From Nannochloropsis oceanica (lineage: Eukaryota; Sar; Eustigmatophyceae; Eustigmatales; Monodopsidaceae): a stretch of DNA of 64,000 nt. Position numbers and translations under genes: made by a program. Each line of letters begins with the position of its first letter. Positions within the stretch are counted from its first letter, which is position 1. Where the stretch lies: NCBI GenBank assembly GCA_004519485.1, contig CP038119.1, forward strand, positions 659,332-723,331. Reading direction: 5' to 3'. Shown here in pieces: positions 30,929 to 40,487 of this stretch. The notes beneath the pieces were generated by a model, which made no database searches, had not been told where the DNA came from, and saw nothing but the letters and a program-made list of their open reading frames with translations.

Positions 30929-32451
30929 CTATCGATTCTTCTTCGGATTCCCCCCCGACTTCCGTTCCTTCCCATTCTTCGTCCGCCCCGCTTTCCCCAC
31001 CCCTCCTTCCCCCCCTTCCTCCTTCCCTCCCTCAGACGGGTCCTCGATTCCCCATGTCTCTGCGACTTGCTGTTGGTTTATTTCGGCCATAATGCGCGGT
31101 TGCTCGTTTCCCAAAAGCTTGGACAAACTACCTTTGAGGCCCATGTTGACCATCAAGAAAAGAAATGTCTAGAAGCAAGGAGAGAGGGGGGTAGGAAAAT
31201 CGAGGTGGAGGGAGTCAGAGGGAGCAGCACCAGCAGGAGGGAGGGAGGGAGGACGGGAGGGACAAAGGGCTTACCATACTGCAATCAGTAGGGTCGTCGC
31301 CCGGGAGGCCACGGTGGGAGAGATTCATAACCAACTTCCAGGGTGAGAAAGGCAGCTTGGCTACCACGTGTCCGGTAAAGCTAAAGATGGATGGAAGGAG
31401 GGAGGGGGGGAGGGAAAATACAGATGAAGGGGGGGAGGAAAGGGAGGGAAGGGAGGGGTGAGAAAGGGCGACACCACTCTACCATGTGCGGCCTTTCCGA
31501 CGACGTATGCCTTCTCTATGACACAGGTAAGAAGGAAAAGAGGGAGAAAGAGGTGGAGAAGAGGGGCGAAACGAACCGTCGGTTCAAGAGATAGAATACG
31601 GCGGCGCTGCTGACACCGACTAGCAGGGTCGTCAACATTTGCATCTTTTGCATATCCCGTGCGTTCTCCTTCAGATCTTTTTCGAACCGTTGGCACTTCT
31701 TGTCGCTCTTGTTACTGAGCTCAATGGCAGCGGTATCCTCTTGCTTCTCTTTCTTTTCCTTTTTCAGTTCCTGGCGACGGCGTTCCACTGGCGGGAGGAG
31801 GGAGGGGGAGAGGGAGGGAGGGAGGGAGGGAGGGGAGAGTGAATGTGTGCCGACCCTTTGTCTCCTTCTTGTGTCGTGCGTCCATTTCTCTTTCAAGTCT
31901 CGCCGGGAGAGTTTCATTGAGATGGGGTGGGAGAGTGACGAAGAGAGGATGGCACATCGCTCGAATGGCACATCGCTCGACGATACTCCTCTGTGCCCCC
32001 CTTCTTCCCTCCCCTCCCCCTCACATTCCCGCTTGCCGACCAAAGCTCCTGTTTTTAAATACGTACATGCCTTAGCCGTCTTGATCATGTTCTTCTTGAC
32101 ACGTTGGTACTCCGGCTTGCTGTAGATGAAATAGTACGACAGGGCTAGCGGGGGGGTGGAGGAAGGAGGGAAAGAGTGAGGATGAGGCAGGCGAATCACT
32201 GCTGCTAGTAGGGTAGGTGATAGGGTAGGGAAAGAAGCAACACTTGACTTCACACTCCCGCCTTCCTTCCTTTCGTTGCGCGTCCTTGTGTGTATGTGCC
32301 TGGTAATATATACGCCCTTCTGTCTCGTCTACTCACCTTCGGTCACGAGCGCGGCACTCACCGCGAACGCCACGAGCCAAAGCGCCTCGATACCGTCCGG
32401 CAGATTGGGCATTGCCACCACATTGACGGTATTAGTCCCTCCGTCATTCAT
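30929..32451 (-). CDS. TMCO1: TMCO1 (ER calcium load-activated calcium channel)
   Basis: Five minus-strand exons in phase: 32337-32451, 32067-32144, 31577-31787, 31275-31380 and 30929-31168, about 249 aa. The order matches TMCO1: a first membrane helix (LWLVAFAVSAALVTEALSYY), a YSKPEYQRVKK motif, a charged coiled coil (EKDLKENARDMQKMQML), a second membrane helix (TLLVGVSSAAVFYLLNRRF), the conserved GHVVAKLPFSPWKL, and the hallmark GLPGDDPTDCSMTFLFLMVN leading into the third helix. TMCO1 is a member of the Oxa1/EMC3/GET1 superfamily; it releases excess ER calcium and is part of a multipass translocon. The C-terminal tail (after LLGNEQPRIMAE) is Gly/Glu/Lys-rich, partly encoded by GGGA repeats, and longer than in animals. 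The gene is divergent from the CCDC174-like gene. Confidence 0.9.
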
Positions 32452-32747
32452 GACTGCTGCCTGTGGGTTATGCGTAGGGTTGTTGTGGTCGGAAGGGAGG
32501 GGGGGCGCATAACGAAAGAGGTGAAGACGGACCGTTGCTGAAGAAAGAGCGATGGCTTTCGTTTGGGATGCGGTGCCCCTTTCTCACAGCGCATGCACTC
32601 CCCCCACACCCACTCCTCTGAGGTACCCACAGACAAAGACACAACCTGGCCTAGCTGCCGTAGCCCGCGCAGCTGCTGTCCAATCCCAGGTGGACCCAGT
32701 CCCCCTCTCCCTCCCCCTGCCTGATCCTCCTCCACACTCAAGTCACC
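32452..32747. promoter_or_regulatory. Divergent promoter region TMCO1 / CCDC174-like
   Basis: 296 bp between the two start codons, transcribed outward on both sides. No canonical TATA box stands out. Its role as a bidirectional promoter is inferred from the arrangement. Confidence 0.4.
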
Positions 32748-33734
32748 ATGTCCCTTGGCTTTCTAACCGAGTCAGCACTCTTGCCCTCCAAGGCCAAGAC
32801 CATTCAGGTCGATGGCCGCTCTCAGTATTGTAAGTCATGAACGAAGCACAGGGAGGGCGGGAAAAAAGGATCTGCCCGAAGAGACGGGTTATGAGGAAAA
32901 TGAACAATTTGATTAGGGGGGGGGGGGGGGGGCAGGCCAAAGGGTTGCATGGTATCTGCAAATACACGAAAGGCACGATTTATTCACCCTTGAATTCAGA
33001 TTTTTCTCTCATTCCCTCTTTTCCTCCCTCCTTTATTTTCTTTTCCCTCCTCCCAAGCCCTGAAAGCCATCGTTGCCGAAGGCCTGTCAAAACGAGAAGG
33101 AGCCGAGGAAGGAAGAGAGGGAGGAAGCAAAGTAGGAGCCGCCGCAGCCGCCGCCCGGGACAAGCGGGGACGGCGGCATCGTGCTTTGGAAGATGAGAAG
33201 GGGAAAAAGGATGTCTACAGGAATAAAAACAAGGGAGTGGAAGATCGGCGGAAGAAGGAGGAGGAAGAGAGGGAAGAGGAGGAGGGGAGGAGGAAAAATG
33301 GGTTTGAAAAAGTGCTGCGGAGGAAAGAGGGGGAGTATGAGATGCTGATAGAGGAAGGAATGGAGGGAAGGAGGGGGGGGGGGGGAGGACGAAAACGCGC
33401 TGGTGGACTTCGCCACGAAAAAGAGATACCGTGAGCGTGAGCAAGGAGGGAGGAGGGAGGGAAGGAGGGAGGGGGGGAGGGAAGGGGAAGTGGTGGATGA
33501 GTTCGGGAGGACAAAGATGGTTGATAAAGGGTCGGAAGAATATCGCTGCTTTAAGGAGGGACAGAGGGAGGCCCGCATTCAGGAAGCGTTTTGGGGGAGG
33601 AAGGGAGGGAGGGAAGGAGGGCAGGCGGAAGGGTTGGTTTGGAGTGATTGTGCCTTGGGGCAGGAGCAGCAATATCGACAGAACCAGCAGTACCACCTTC
33701 CACCGCAGCAGCAGCAGCAGCAGCAATCACAGTT

Positions 33735-33766
<32 letters not shown>

Positions 33767-34101
33767 GGGTGTGGTCCACCGGGCATGAGGCAGCGGCTGC
33801 GGCAGCGACAGAGAAACGACAAAGGAAGATGGCACGCGGCGAAGCATGGAGGGATGAGGAAAATTTAAAAGAGCAGGAGGGAGAGAAAAAGGTCAGAAAA
33901 GGGGAAGGAGGAGGAGGAGGAGGAGGAGGAGGAGGAGGAGTGCAGACGCAGTGGGAGCGACGGTTGGAGAATCAGGCTCAAGGCTTCTTGTCGGAGGTCC
34001 TTAGGGAGGAAGCAGCAGGAGGGGGCGGGGGGATGGGGGAGGAGCAGGAACGTAAGAAGGAAGAGAGGAGACGGAGATTGATGCAAAAAATGATGAAATA
34101 G
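32748..34101 (+). CDS. CCDC174-like coiled-coil protein, with an apparent frameshift
   Basis: Exon 1 is 32748-32829 (MSLGFLTESALL..., donor GTAAGT) and exon 2 is 33058-34101; the joined codons give VDGRSQYSLKAIVAEGLSKR, resembling the LKAEL-type start of CCDC174. A long charged coiled coil follows, then the signature ENALVDFATKKRYRERE and VVDEFGRTKMV, comparable to the VDF and D-FGR motifs of CCDC174, an RNA-linked nuclear protein associated with the exon-junction factor eIF4A3. The first part of exon 2 is in one frame and the part after a 13-G run at 33373-33385 is in another; one G fewer or two more would join them. A CAG-encoded poly-Gln tract (about 33704-33764) and poly-Gly are in the second half. 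The family call is moderate because low complexity dominates. Confidence 0.6.
33704..33765 (+). repeat. CAG repeat encoding poly-Gln
   Basis: Two CAG-rich blocks separated by a TCA-CAG-TTG interruption, inside the second half of the CCDC174-like coding sequence. Length is likely to vary between strains. Confidence 0.85.
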
Positions 34102-34628
34102 GAGGAAGGGAAAGAGGGATAGGGCCTGAAGGAGTGACCCTGTTTTTGCTTTTTAATTTTGTTTGTTTTCACATCTCATTTCATGTACATTTGTTAAATC
34201 CAGCTATGTAAGGCTTCATCTCACCGGATCCCGCGTTTTGAAGTCTTTTGCCGCAAATTGTCATGTCTTTTTATTTGGGGAAGAGATTGTCGAGGCAGTC
34301 ATGCCCGATTCTAGCCTTTCCTTTGACCTGACGCCGAGATAAGTGGCTGCGCTCACAACCTTACAGAGGCAATGTGCACGAACGTGCACAATCATGCTTA
34401 ATTTAAGCCTGTACAGACGCCACGTGTCCTTCTATGTCTGTCCACGACTTTCAACGAAGCACGCATTATGAGAGTACAGCATGGGCCAGGCGAACGGAAT
34501 CGCGTGCTCGGCATTCTGCTGCCGTCCTGCCATATTCTCTCTCCGCCGCTCTCACTCTCAAAATATTGCCTCCCCCACAGAGCAACGAAACAGCAGCAGG
34601 AGCAGCAGCACTCCTTGCGTCCTTTTTC
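34102..34628. other. Intergenic between the CCDC174-like and parvulin-rhodanese genes
   Basis: It contains the 3' end of the upstream gene and the presumed promoter and leader of the parvulin-rhodanese gene on the same strand. No arrays and no further gene seen. Confidence 0.45.
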
Positions 34629-36508
34629 ATGCCCAGCATCGGTAAGCATGTTGTGAGAGGAAGAGGAGGTCGAAAGTCACCCGAAGTATCCTCAACCGTA
34701 TACATGCCGTCCTTCCCTCTGAATAGTGTCCCACTACCGTCTTTGCTTTACCGTGCTTCTGCTGTCGCTTGCGCTTGACATGCTTAGCCGCCCAGCCGCT
34801 GCCTTCTGTCAATTAGCCCTTCGGAGCCGCCCTTCTTCTGCCGCCTCTGCCACAGGAGGCATCGTCGCCGCACGTCGTCCTTTTTCGGTTGCGCGCCTGC
34901 CCATCCTGCGGGCACAGCGCTGTGTATCTTCTCCGCTCTCTCCTTCTTTCCTTCCCCCAGCTTTTTCGTCCTCTACGCGGTTGATGGCTGGCGCGGCCGC
35001 TCCTGACCCGCGGATTAAAGTACGAGCCTCTCACATCCTGGTAAGGAGGGAGGGAGGGAGGAAGGGAGGGAGGGAAGAAGGGAGGGAGCAAGACGGGTTT
35101 GTATGTAATTTCAGGTGGGTGGGATAGATTCCTCTAGATGTGCGATCTTGATATACTTTTTTTTGTCATGCGTCATTCATCCGCCCTCCTTACCTCCCTC
35201 TCTTCGCCCCTATCGTCCTCGTTACAGGTAAAGACCGAAGAGGAGGCTGATGCCCTGCTGGCCGTGTTGGAAAATGGCGCTGATTTTGGAGAGCTAGCAA
35301 TGTTAGAAAGCGACTGCCCCTCCCGCAAGCAAGGCGGGGACCTGGGATGGTTTGGGTACGTCCCTTCCTCCCTCCCTTCCTCCCTTCCTCCCTCTATCCC
35401 TCTCTCCCTCCCTCCCTCCCTCTCTCCCTCCCTCCCTCTTTCCCTCTCTCCCTCTCTCCCTCCCTCCCTACCTCCCTCCTTCCCCTTTCTCCCGCCCTGC
35501 CTTTGCCCTCTCCATTCTTAATCTTGAGGTCACGTTAGCCTTGCGTTTGGTAGGCGTGACATTTTACTTCTCTGTATCTTTAGGGTGCAGCCGCAGCGGC
35601 TTGTTTGATTCTGCGGATGTTTCAAACTCCTTGCTATTCAGCCTCACCCTCTTGTAATCCCTCCCTTCCTCCCACCCTCCCTCCCTCCTCTCTTTTCCCT
35701 TTCCAGTGCGGGGCAGATGGTACCTGCTTTCGAGGAGGCCTGCTTTACCAACGATCCTGGCGCCTTTGTCAAGGTGCAGACTGAGTTCGGTTATCACATC
35801 ATTCAGGTATGGGACGGAGGGAGGGGCGGAGGGAGGGGTGGAGGGAGGGACGGAGGGAGGGGCGGAGGGAGGGACGGAGGGAGGGGCGGAGGGAGGAGGC
35901 ACCGGACCCCAGTATCAACAACAAGTGTAAACCAAACTCATCCCTCCCTCCCTCCCTCCCTCCCTCCCTCCCTCCCTCCCTTCTTGGCAGGTCACCGGCA
36001 AGGCCACAGGTCCCGGTGACTGGCATCCGTCTCAGTTAGGGGATTTACTAGAAGAAGGGAAAGAGGCGACCAAAGACGTCCAACTGATAGACGTGCGCGA
36101 GCCAGACGAGCTACTCCGAGCGGATATCACGGGTAAAGAGGAGGGGAAGGAGGGAGGGGGGAAAGGGAGAAGGCGGTAGTCGAGAGGGAGGGGGAGGGGT
36201 TTAAATTTCTTGAGCTTATGCCTACATCTATCTACACCTCTCTCTCCCTCCCTCCCTCCCTCCCTTCCCAAGGTGCCGGGTTTTTAAACCTCCCCTTGTC
36301 ACAATTTCCTTCTTGGCGGGAAAAGATTCTTTCGGGCGAGCTGCTGGACAAGAGCAAGAAGACGATCGTGCTGTGTCATCATGGAGGAAGGTCGATGCAA
36401 GTGGCTTCATTCCTGACGGGTCAGGCGGGATTTGAGAGTGTGTTTAATTTATCAGGGGGTATCAACATGTACTCGCAGTTGGTGGATGATAGCATTCCCA
36501 TGTATTGA
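34629..36508 (+). CDS. Plastid parvulin-type PPIase-rhodanese fusion
   Basis: Six exons in phase: 34629-34641, 34727-35040, 35228-35355, 35707-35806, 35991-36132 and 36273-36508, about 310 aa. The 13-bp first exon is inferred: it supplies MPSI and, with the next exon, makes a signal peptide (YRLCFTVLLLSLALDML) ending at AAA-F, the secondary-plastid cleavage motif; otherwise the first ATG in the larger exon (34780) would truncate the signal. The parvulin domain shows VRASHILVKTEEEADALL, FGELAMLESDCPSRKQGGDL, GWFGAGQMVPAFEEACF and TEFGYHIIQV. The rhodanese domain shows VQLIDVREPDELL, a C-terminal active loop beginning at Cys in CHHGGRSMQVA, and NLSGGINMYS. The same domain order occurs in the chloroplast protein STR12 of plants. 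The active-site Cys is present, so sulfur transfer is possible; substrate unknown. Confidence 0.85.
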
Positions 36509-36810
36509 ATGTGACCTAAATATTACTGGTTGCGATGGTGATAGTGATAGCATTCCCATGTATTGAATGTGACCTAAATATTACTGGTTGCGATGGTGAT
36601 AGTGATAGCATTCCCATGTATTGAATGTGACCTAAATATTACTGGTTGCGATGGTGATAGTGATAGCATTCCCATGTATTGAATGTGACCTAAATATTAC
36701 TGGTTGCGATGGTGATAGTGATAGCATTCCCATGTATTGAATGTGACCTAAATATTACTGGTTGCGATGGTGATAGTGATAGCATTCCCATGTATTGAAT
36801 GTGACCTTAA
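36488..36810 (+). repeat. 58-bp minisatellite beginning inside the parvulin-rhodanese stop region
   Basis: Unit starts at 36488, 36546, 36604, 36662, 36720 and 36778 (58 bp each); the first five are essentially identical and the sixth decays after about 28 bp. The first copy includes the last codons and the TGA of the upstream gene, so each later copy repeats the sequence encoding DSIPMY plus stop in non-coding context. No spacers, so it is not a CRISPR array. Confidence 0.95.
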
Positions 36811-38084
36811 TACTGGTGATGATGATAGCAGTCGGTGGGGAAGGAAGGAGGGAGAGTGAGAAAGAAGTGAGTCGAGTGTTGCCACCTCGCAGTGGGGGAT
36901 TAAAATTAAATATAATAATAAGAGGTAACGGCGCGCGTAACGAAGCTCCTGATGCCCTAGCGCTTCCCCTGTAACCCTTTTCTTGTACCTTCGTTCTCAT
37001 TCCTCATCTCCTCATTGAGGCTCTATTTAAGTGCTTCTCCTTACATCGTCGCTGTCCTAGATGGGGTTCATTTTCTCTGTTCACTTTTCATCTCTTTCCT
37101 TTCCGTCCTCCCTTCCTTTTCCTCTCTCCTCCCGGCTTCTTGTTTACTTTCTTCCCTCCCCCCTCAGTATCCTCCTCGCTTCCCTCCCTTTCCTCCTTAC
37201 CTCCCTCCACCTCCTCCTCCTCCTCTTCATTGATCATCTGGCCCACTTTCCATTCGTTTGTCTTTCTCCCTTCCTATTACAATCCCTCTCTCGCCTCCTC
37301 CTTATGTCCCTTCACCCCTCCTTCGCCTCCCTCTTTCTCCTTCCCATTTTTTTCTACTGCTTCCTCCACTTCCGTCGTCTCTTCCTCCTCCTCTGTCTCG
37401 TTATTTTCTTCCATCTTCATCCTTTCTTCATCCTCATTCACCTCCTCTTTCTCCTTCTCCTCCTCCTCCTCCTCCTCCTCTTTCTCCTGCTCTTCCTCTT
37501 CCTCTTTCTCCTTCTCCTCCTCTTCCTCCTGCCTCCCAAGGAAAGGCAACACCGCACACAGCTTTGTCTTCCACGCAAACACTTCCCTCCCTCCCTCCCT
37601 CTCTCCCTTCTTCTTCCCTCCCAGAGAGAGCACACCCATCCTCACCATTGCCACCACGATCGGCAAGGAAGGAGGAAAGCGGAGAGGTAGGGTAATCCAC
37701 CCTCCCCCCTCCCTCCCTCCCTCCCTCCCTGCCTCGATAATAGCCTGTGTGATTTGTGCCAGAGATCTGAGAGATTGTTGAAAAGGTATCGAGTTATAAA
37801 TTGATTGGACATCTGAAGGGGAGGAGTAGCGACCGAGAGAGCGCGCAATGGTAGTGGCGTGGAGGAGGAGGAAGGGGAAGGAGGAGGAGGGATGGGAAGA
37901 GGAGGAGAGAGAGGAGGGGTTAGAATGAGGACGTTTCCCAGCGTATTTTGGTCCTTTATTATCAGTTTATTTCTTTATTTGATTTCTTTTGTTTGACTGG
38001 GCGTTGTCAATGGTTTTCTTTTGCTGTAACGCTGTGATGAAGGAAGGACGAGGAAAAGGAGAGAGAGGACAAAGAAGAAGAGGA

Positions 38085-38099
38085 GGAGGAGGAGGAGGA

Positions 38100-38135
<36 letters not shown>
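38085..38135. repeat. GGA then GCA trinucleotide array
   Basis: GGA units run into about ten GCA units. Probably non-coding. Confidence 0.85.
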
Positions 38136-38139
<4 letters not shown>

Positions 38140-38175
38140 CAAAGGGAGGAGACTAGGTAGAAGCGGGAGGAAGAT

Positions 38176-38400
38176 TCATCGGGAGAAGAAAAGGCTCTGC
38201 CGCTTCTGCTCCTCCAGCTGCTGTTGGTTTGTCCCGTCCCCTCCCTTTTCAACCTGCTCATTTCGCACCCCAGCCCTCGCTTTCTCCCTGGTTTCCCTCG
38301 CCCCACGCTTGCGAGGTGCATGTATTTCTGCATCTACATAAAAGTGAAGGGCCAGCGTTGTCTTTTGGCCCTTGTTGCTCTTCGTGGTCTTCTTTGGCAT
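38176..38400 (-). CDS. Small basic hypothetical protein (weak candidate)
   Basis: A 74-codon frame with ATG at 38398-38400, starting MPKKTTKSNKGQKTTLALHF and ending in a Gln/Glu-rich tail and TGA. The Lys-rich start and the absence of tetranucleotide-derived residues make it more protein-like than surrounding frames. I recognise no family, and it could be part of a multi-exon gene that I did not resolve or not be a gene at all. Confidence 0.25.
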   Translation of the reverse strand: MPKKTTKSNKGQKTTLALHFYVDAEIHAPRKRGARETREKARAGVRNEQVEKGGDGTNQQQLEEQKRQSLFFSR

Positions 38401-39385
38401 GCTTTGTGAGCTGTGAGTGAGCGGGAGAATAGAGAACAGCGAGTGAAGTGGACAAAGGGATGGGAAGACGACGTTGACTGGGCTGACGCACATAGGAAAA
38501 GTCTTTTCGTCGTCATATTGTGCCGACTGAGCCGCAGGTGGTGATGACAACGGCAAATGTTTGCTGCTAGTGTGGGGGCGTAGTAACATGAGGGTTTTCA
38601 AATCAAACGAGGATACCTCATGAGGGGACAAATTTGATAGAAGCCGTCAAATACGCAAAATGTCTTTGAATGCCGCATAGTTTTTGCTTTCTACAGGCCA
38701 TGCCACCGTAGAAACTCAAGTAAGGGAGAAAAGGTGGGAAGAAACGTCATTTCTCAAGCAGTGCGTTTACGTTCCGGAATGGAAACGAAACGAAGAGGAA
38801 ATCAGGGTCTCCCGTGCGCGACATTTGCAGGTACATGGTACGGCATACACGATAGAATAAAGTCGGTGGTGCTCTCCTTCTTAGAGCCAAAGAATGTGAG
38901 ACCAGGTAGAGAGGTAAGATGAGACTCACAGGGTGAATGTCGACAAGAGAAACCGGTCTAGCTTTAGCGGTAGCACACAGAGGAGCACCATCTGGTCCCT
39001 TCCCAGATAGGCAATGCAATTTCCTGTCCTTCTTTCTTTCTTAATATCTCTGGAGCCTCGTGTTTGTACATTAGCTCGTCTTTAATCTGCTTTCACTTTA
39101 GTGCCTTGCCTTTTGATCTGGTCTTGTGTCCTCCCCCCTCCCCCCTAGATCACACTCCTCCTCTCTCTCTCTCCCTTTCTCGCCCACGATAACAACAGAC
39201 TGAGGTTTCCACCCACAAAAAACCCGTCATTCACGTGTCTCTCTATAGCCTTCCCTCCCTCCGTCCGTCAAATCCACCTCCTCCAGCTCGTCCTCTCACT
39301 TTCACAATGCCCTTGCAGCATGCCCCACCACTGGATTCTTAATCCCTCCCTCCCTCCCTCCCTCTCTCCCTCCCTCCCTCCCTTG

Positions 39386-40159
39386 CTACCGCTGCCCAAT
39401 GTCCACTTCCACCGGCCCCTCTTTCCTCCGTCTCTCCACCCCCTCCATAAACAGCTTTTGTGCCTCCTCCCAAGCCCCTTGAAAATTCATCTTCTTACTC
39501 CTCCCTTCTATCTTCTGTGTGTCAATCTCCTCTTCCCCCTCCATCACCCTGGACCACCAACGCACCATATCTGCCCTCGGCGTCTCTTTAACAAAGGTCA
39601 ATCGTACTGCCCGCCTCCCTCCCTCCTTCCCTCCCTCCTCCCCTCCTCCTCGTTCCCCAACCACCTCCCACTCGAGCCCTTCGTCCTCCTCTTCCAAGGA
39701 GATCGGATTGGCCAGTGTGCCTTCCACGAGGACGGGAGGGAGGGAGGTTGGATGAGCCTGTACCTTAAGGTGCCGACTTTCCTTGTCGTACGAGACACAG
39801 ACGTCTTTGGCTACGGTACTCGGGGGCACCCACACATGCACTATTGCCTCTCGCTTGTCTTGTCGCCAGGCGTATGCCGGGAGGGATTGACCGTTCTCGG
39901 CCACGTCTTCGATAGTACTCCGTGGGTGGGCTTTGAGCGTGGACGAGGAGGGAAAGGTGGAGGAAGAGGAGAGAGGGGGGGAGGGCGAGGCGGAGGGATG
40001 GGTGGAGCCATCCTGACTCCCACCAAGGGTGACGGACATGGGCTCGTCAAAATGCGTCACGCGGGGAAGGCCTCGTCGCTCCTCTTCGTCGTTTTCCTCG
40101 TCGTCGTCCGAAGCCTCCAGGTGATCCCATTTGCTGTAGTCGATAGGGCGAGCCGTCAT
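39386..40159 (-). CDS. NudC-family CS-domain protein
   Basis: One exon, about 257 aa from the ATG ending at 40159. The frame is open upstream to 40246 without an ATG, and a CAG acceptor lies just upstream of this ATG, so a short 5' exon is likely. The N-terminus ITARPIDYSKWDHLEASDDD-type start (here MTARPIDYSKWDHL) resembles co-chaperones. The CS domain spans about residues 90-215: YAWRQDKREAIVHVWVPPS, VCVSYDKESRHLKVQ, VEGTLANPISLEEEDEGLEW, and VRLTFVKETPRADMVRWW, followed by the NudC-like tail WWSRVMEGEEEIDTQKIEG. NudC proteins bind Hsp90 and help dynein/LIS1 function and protein folding. A Gly/Glu insert lies within the last CS strand pair. It is divergent from the VDE-family gene. Confidence 0.8.
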   Translation of the reverse strand: MTARPIDYSKWDHLEASDDDEENDEEERRGLPRVTHFDEPMSVTLGGSQDGSTHPSASPSPPLSSSSTFPSSSTLKAHPRSTIEDVAENGQSLPAYAWRQDKREAIVHVWVPPSTVAKDVCVSYDKESRHLKVQAHPTSLPPVLVEGTLANPISLEEEDEGLEWEVVGERGGGEEGGKEGGRRAVRLTFVKETPRADMVRWWSRVMEGEEEIDTQKIEGRSKKMNFQGAWEEAQKLFMEGVERRRKEGPVEVDIGQR

Positions 40160-40487
40160 AATTCTGACCCCTTGATGCTGTAGAGGGAGGAAGGGGGTAG
40201 GGGTGGTGGGGGGGTGGTGGTGTGGTGGTGTGGTGGTGGTTAGCAACGTTTAGGCCATTAAATTGTGGGGAAATTGACTGAGGAGAAGCGGGAGATAGTC
40301 CTGATAGCTTATCGCAATGGCAGTGCTTGTGCTTGTCGGGAATAGGGACCAGGGGACAAGACGATGAGGGAATTAACGTAAATACACGGCAGCTGCATCA
40401 CTTATTCGCCTCCCTCATTATCATATCTCACACTCCCCCCACATCCATCCACTCTCACCACCACAGGCACACAAGCGTGCAGGCAAC
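40160..40487. promoter_or_regulatory. Divergent region between NudC-family and VDE-family genes
   Basis: 328 bp between the two chosen start codons. It contains a GTGG-rich stretch (40200-40240) that is the pyrimidine tract of the likely NudC 5' intron on the other strand. Promoters for both genes are expected here; no specific site is identified. Confidence 0.35.

Larger units (their letters stand above)
36811..39385. other. Low-complexity intergenic region
   Basis: About 2.6 kb between the minisatellite and the NudC-family gene (-). It contains pyrimidine-rich sequence at about 37080-37540, CCCT arrays near 37582-37600 and 37705-37730, a GGA/GCA triplet array at 38085-38135 and CT-rich sequence near 39120-39180. 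A minus-strand stretch near 37740-37850 (SDVQSIYNSIPFQQSLRSLA) looks protein-like but I could not link it to exons. One small candidate gene is listed separately. Confidence 0.45.

Noticed and set aside
36488-36810. Possible CRISPR-like array
   Set aside because: The 58-bp units are head-to-tail without spacers and the genome is eukaryotic.
38747-39019. 90-codon minus-strand frame and overlapping plus-strand frame at 38734
   Set aside because: Neither shows family similarity, and neither has a convincing start or splice context.
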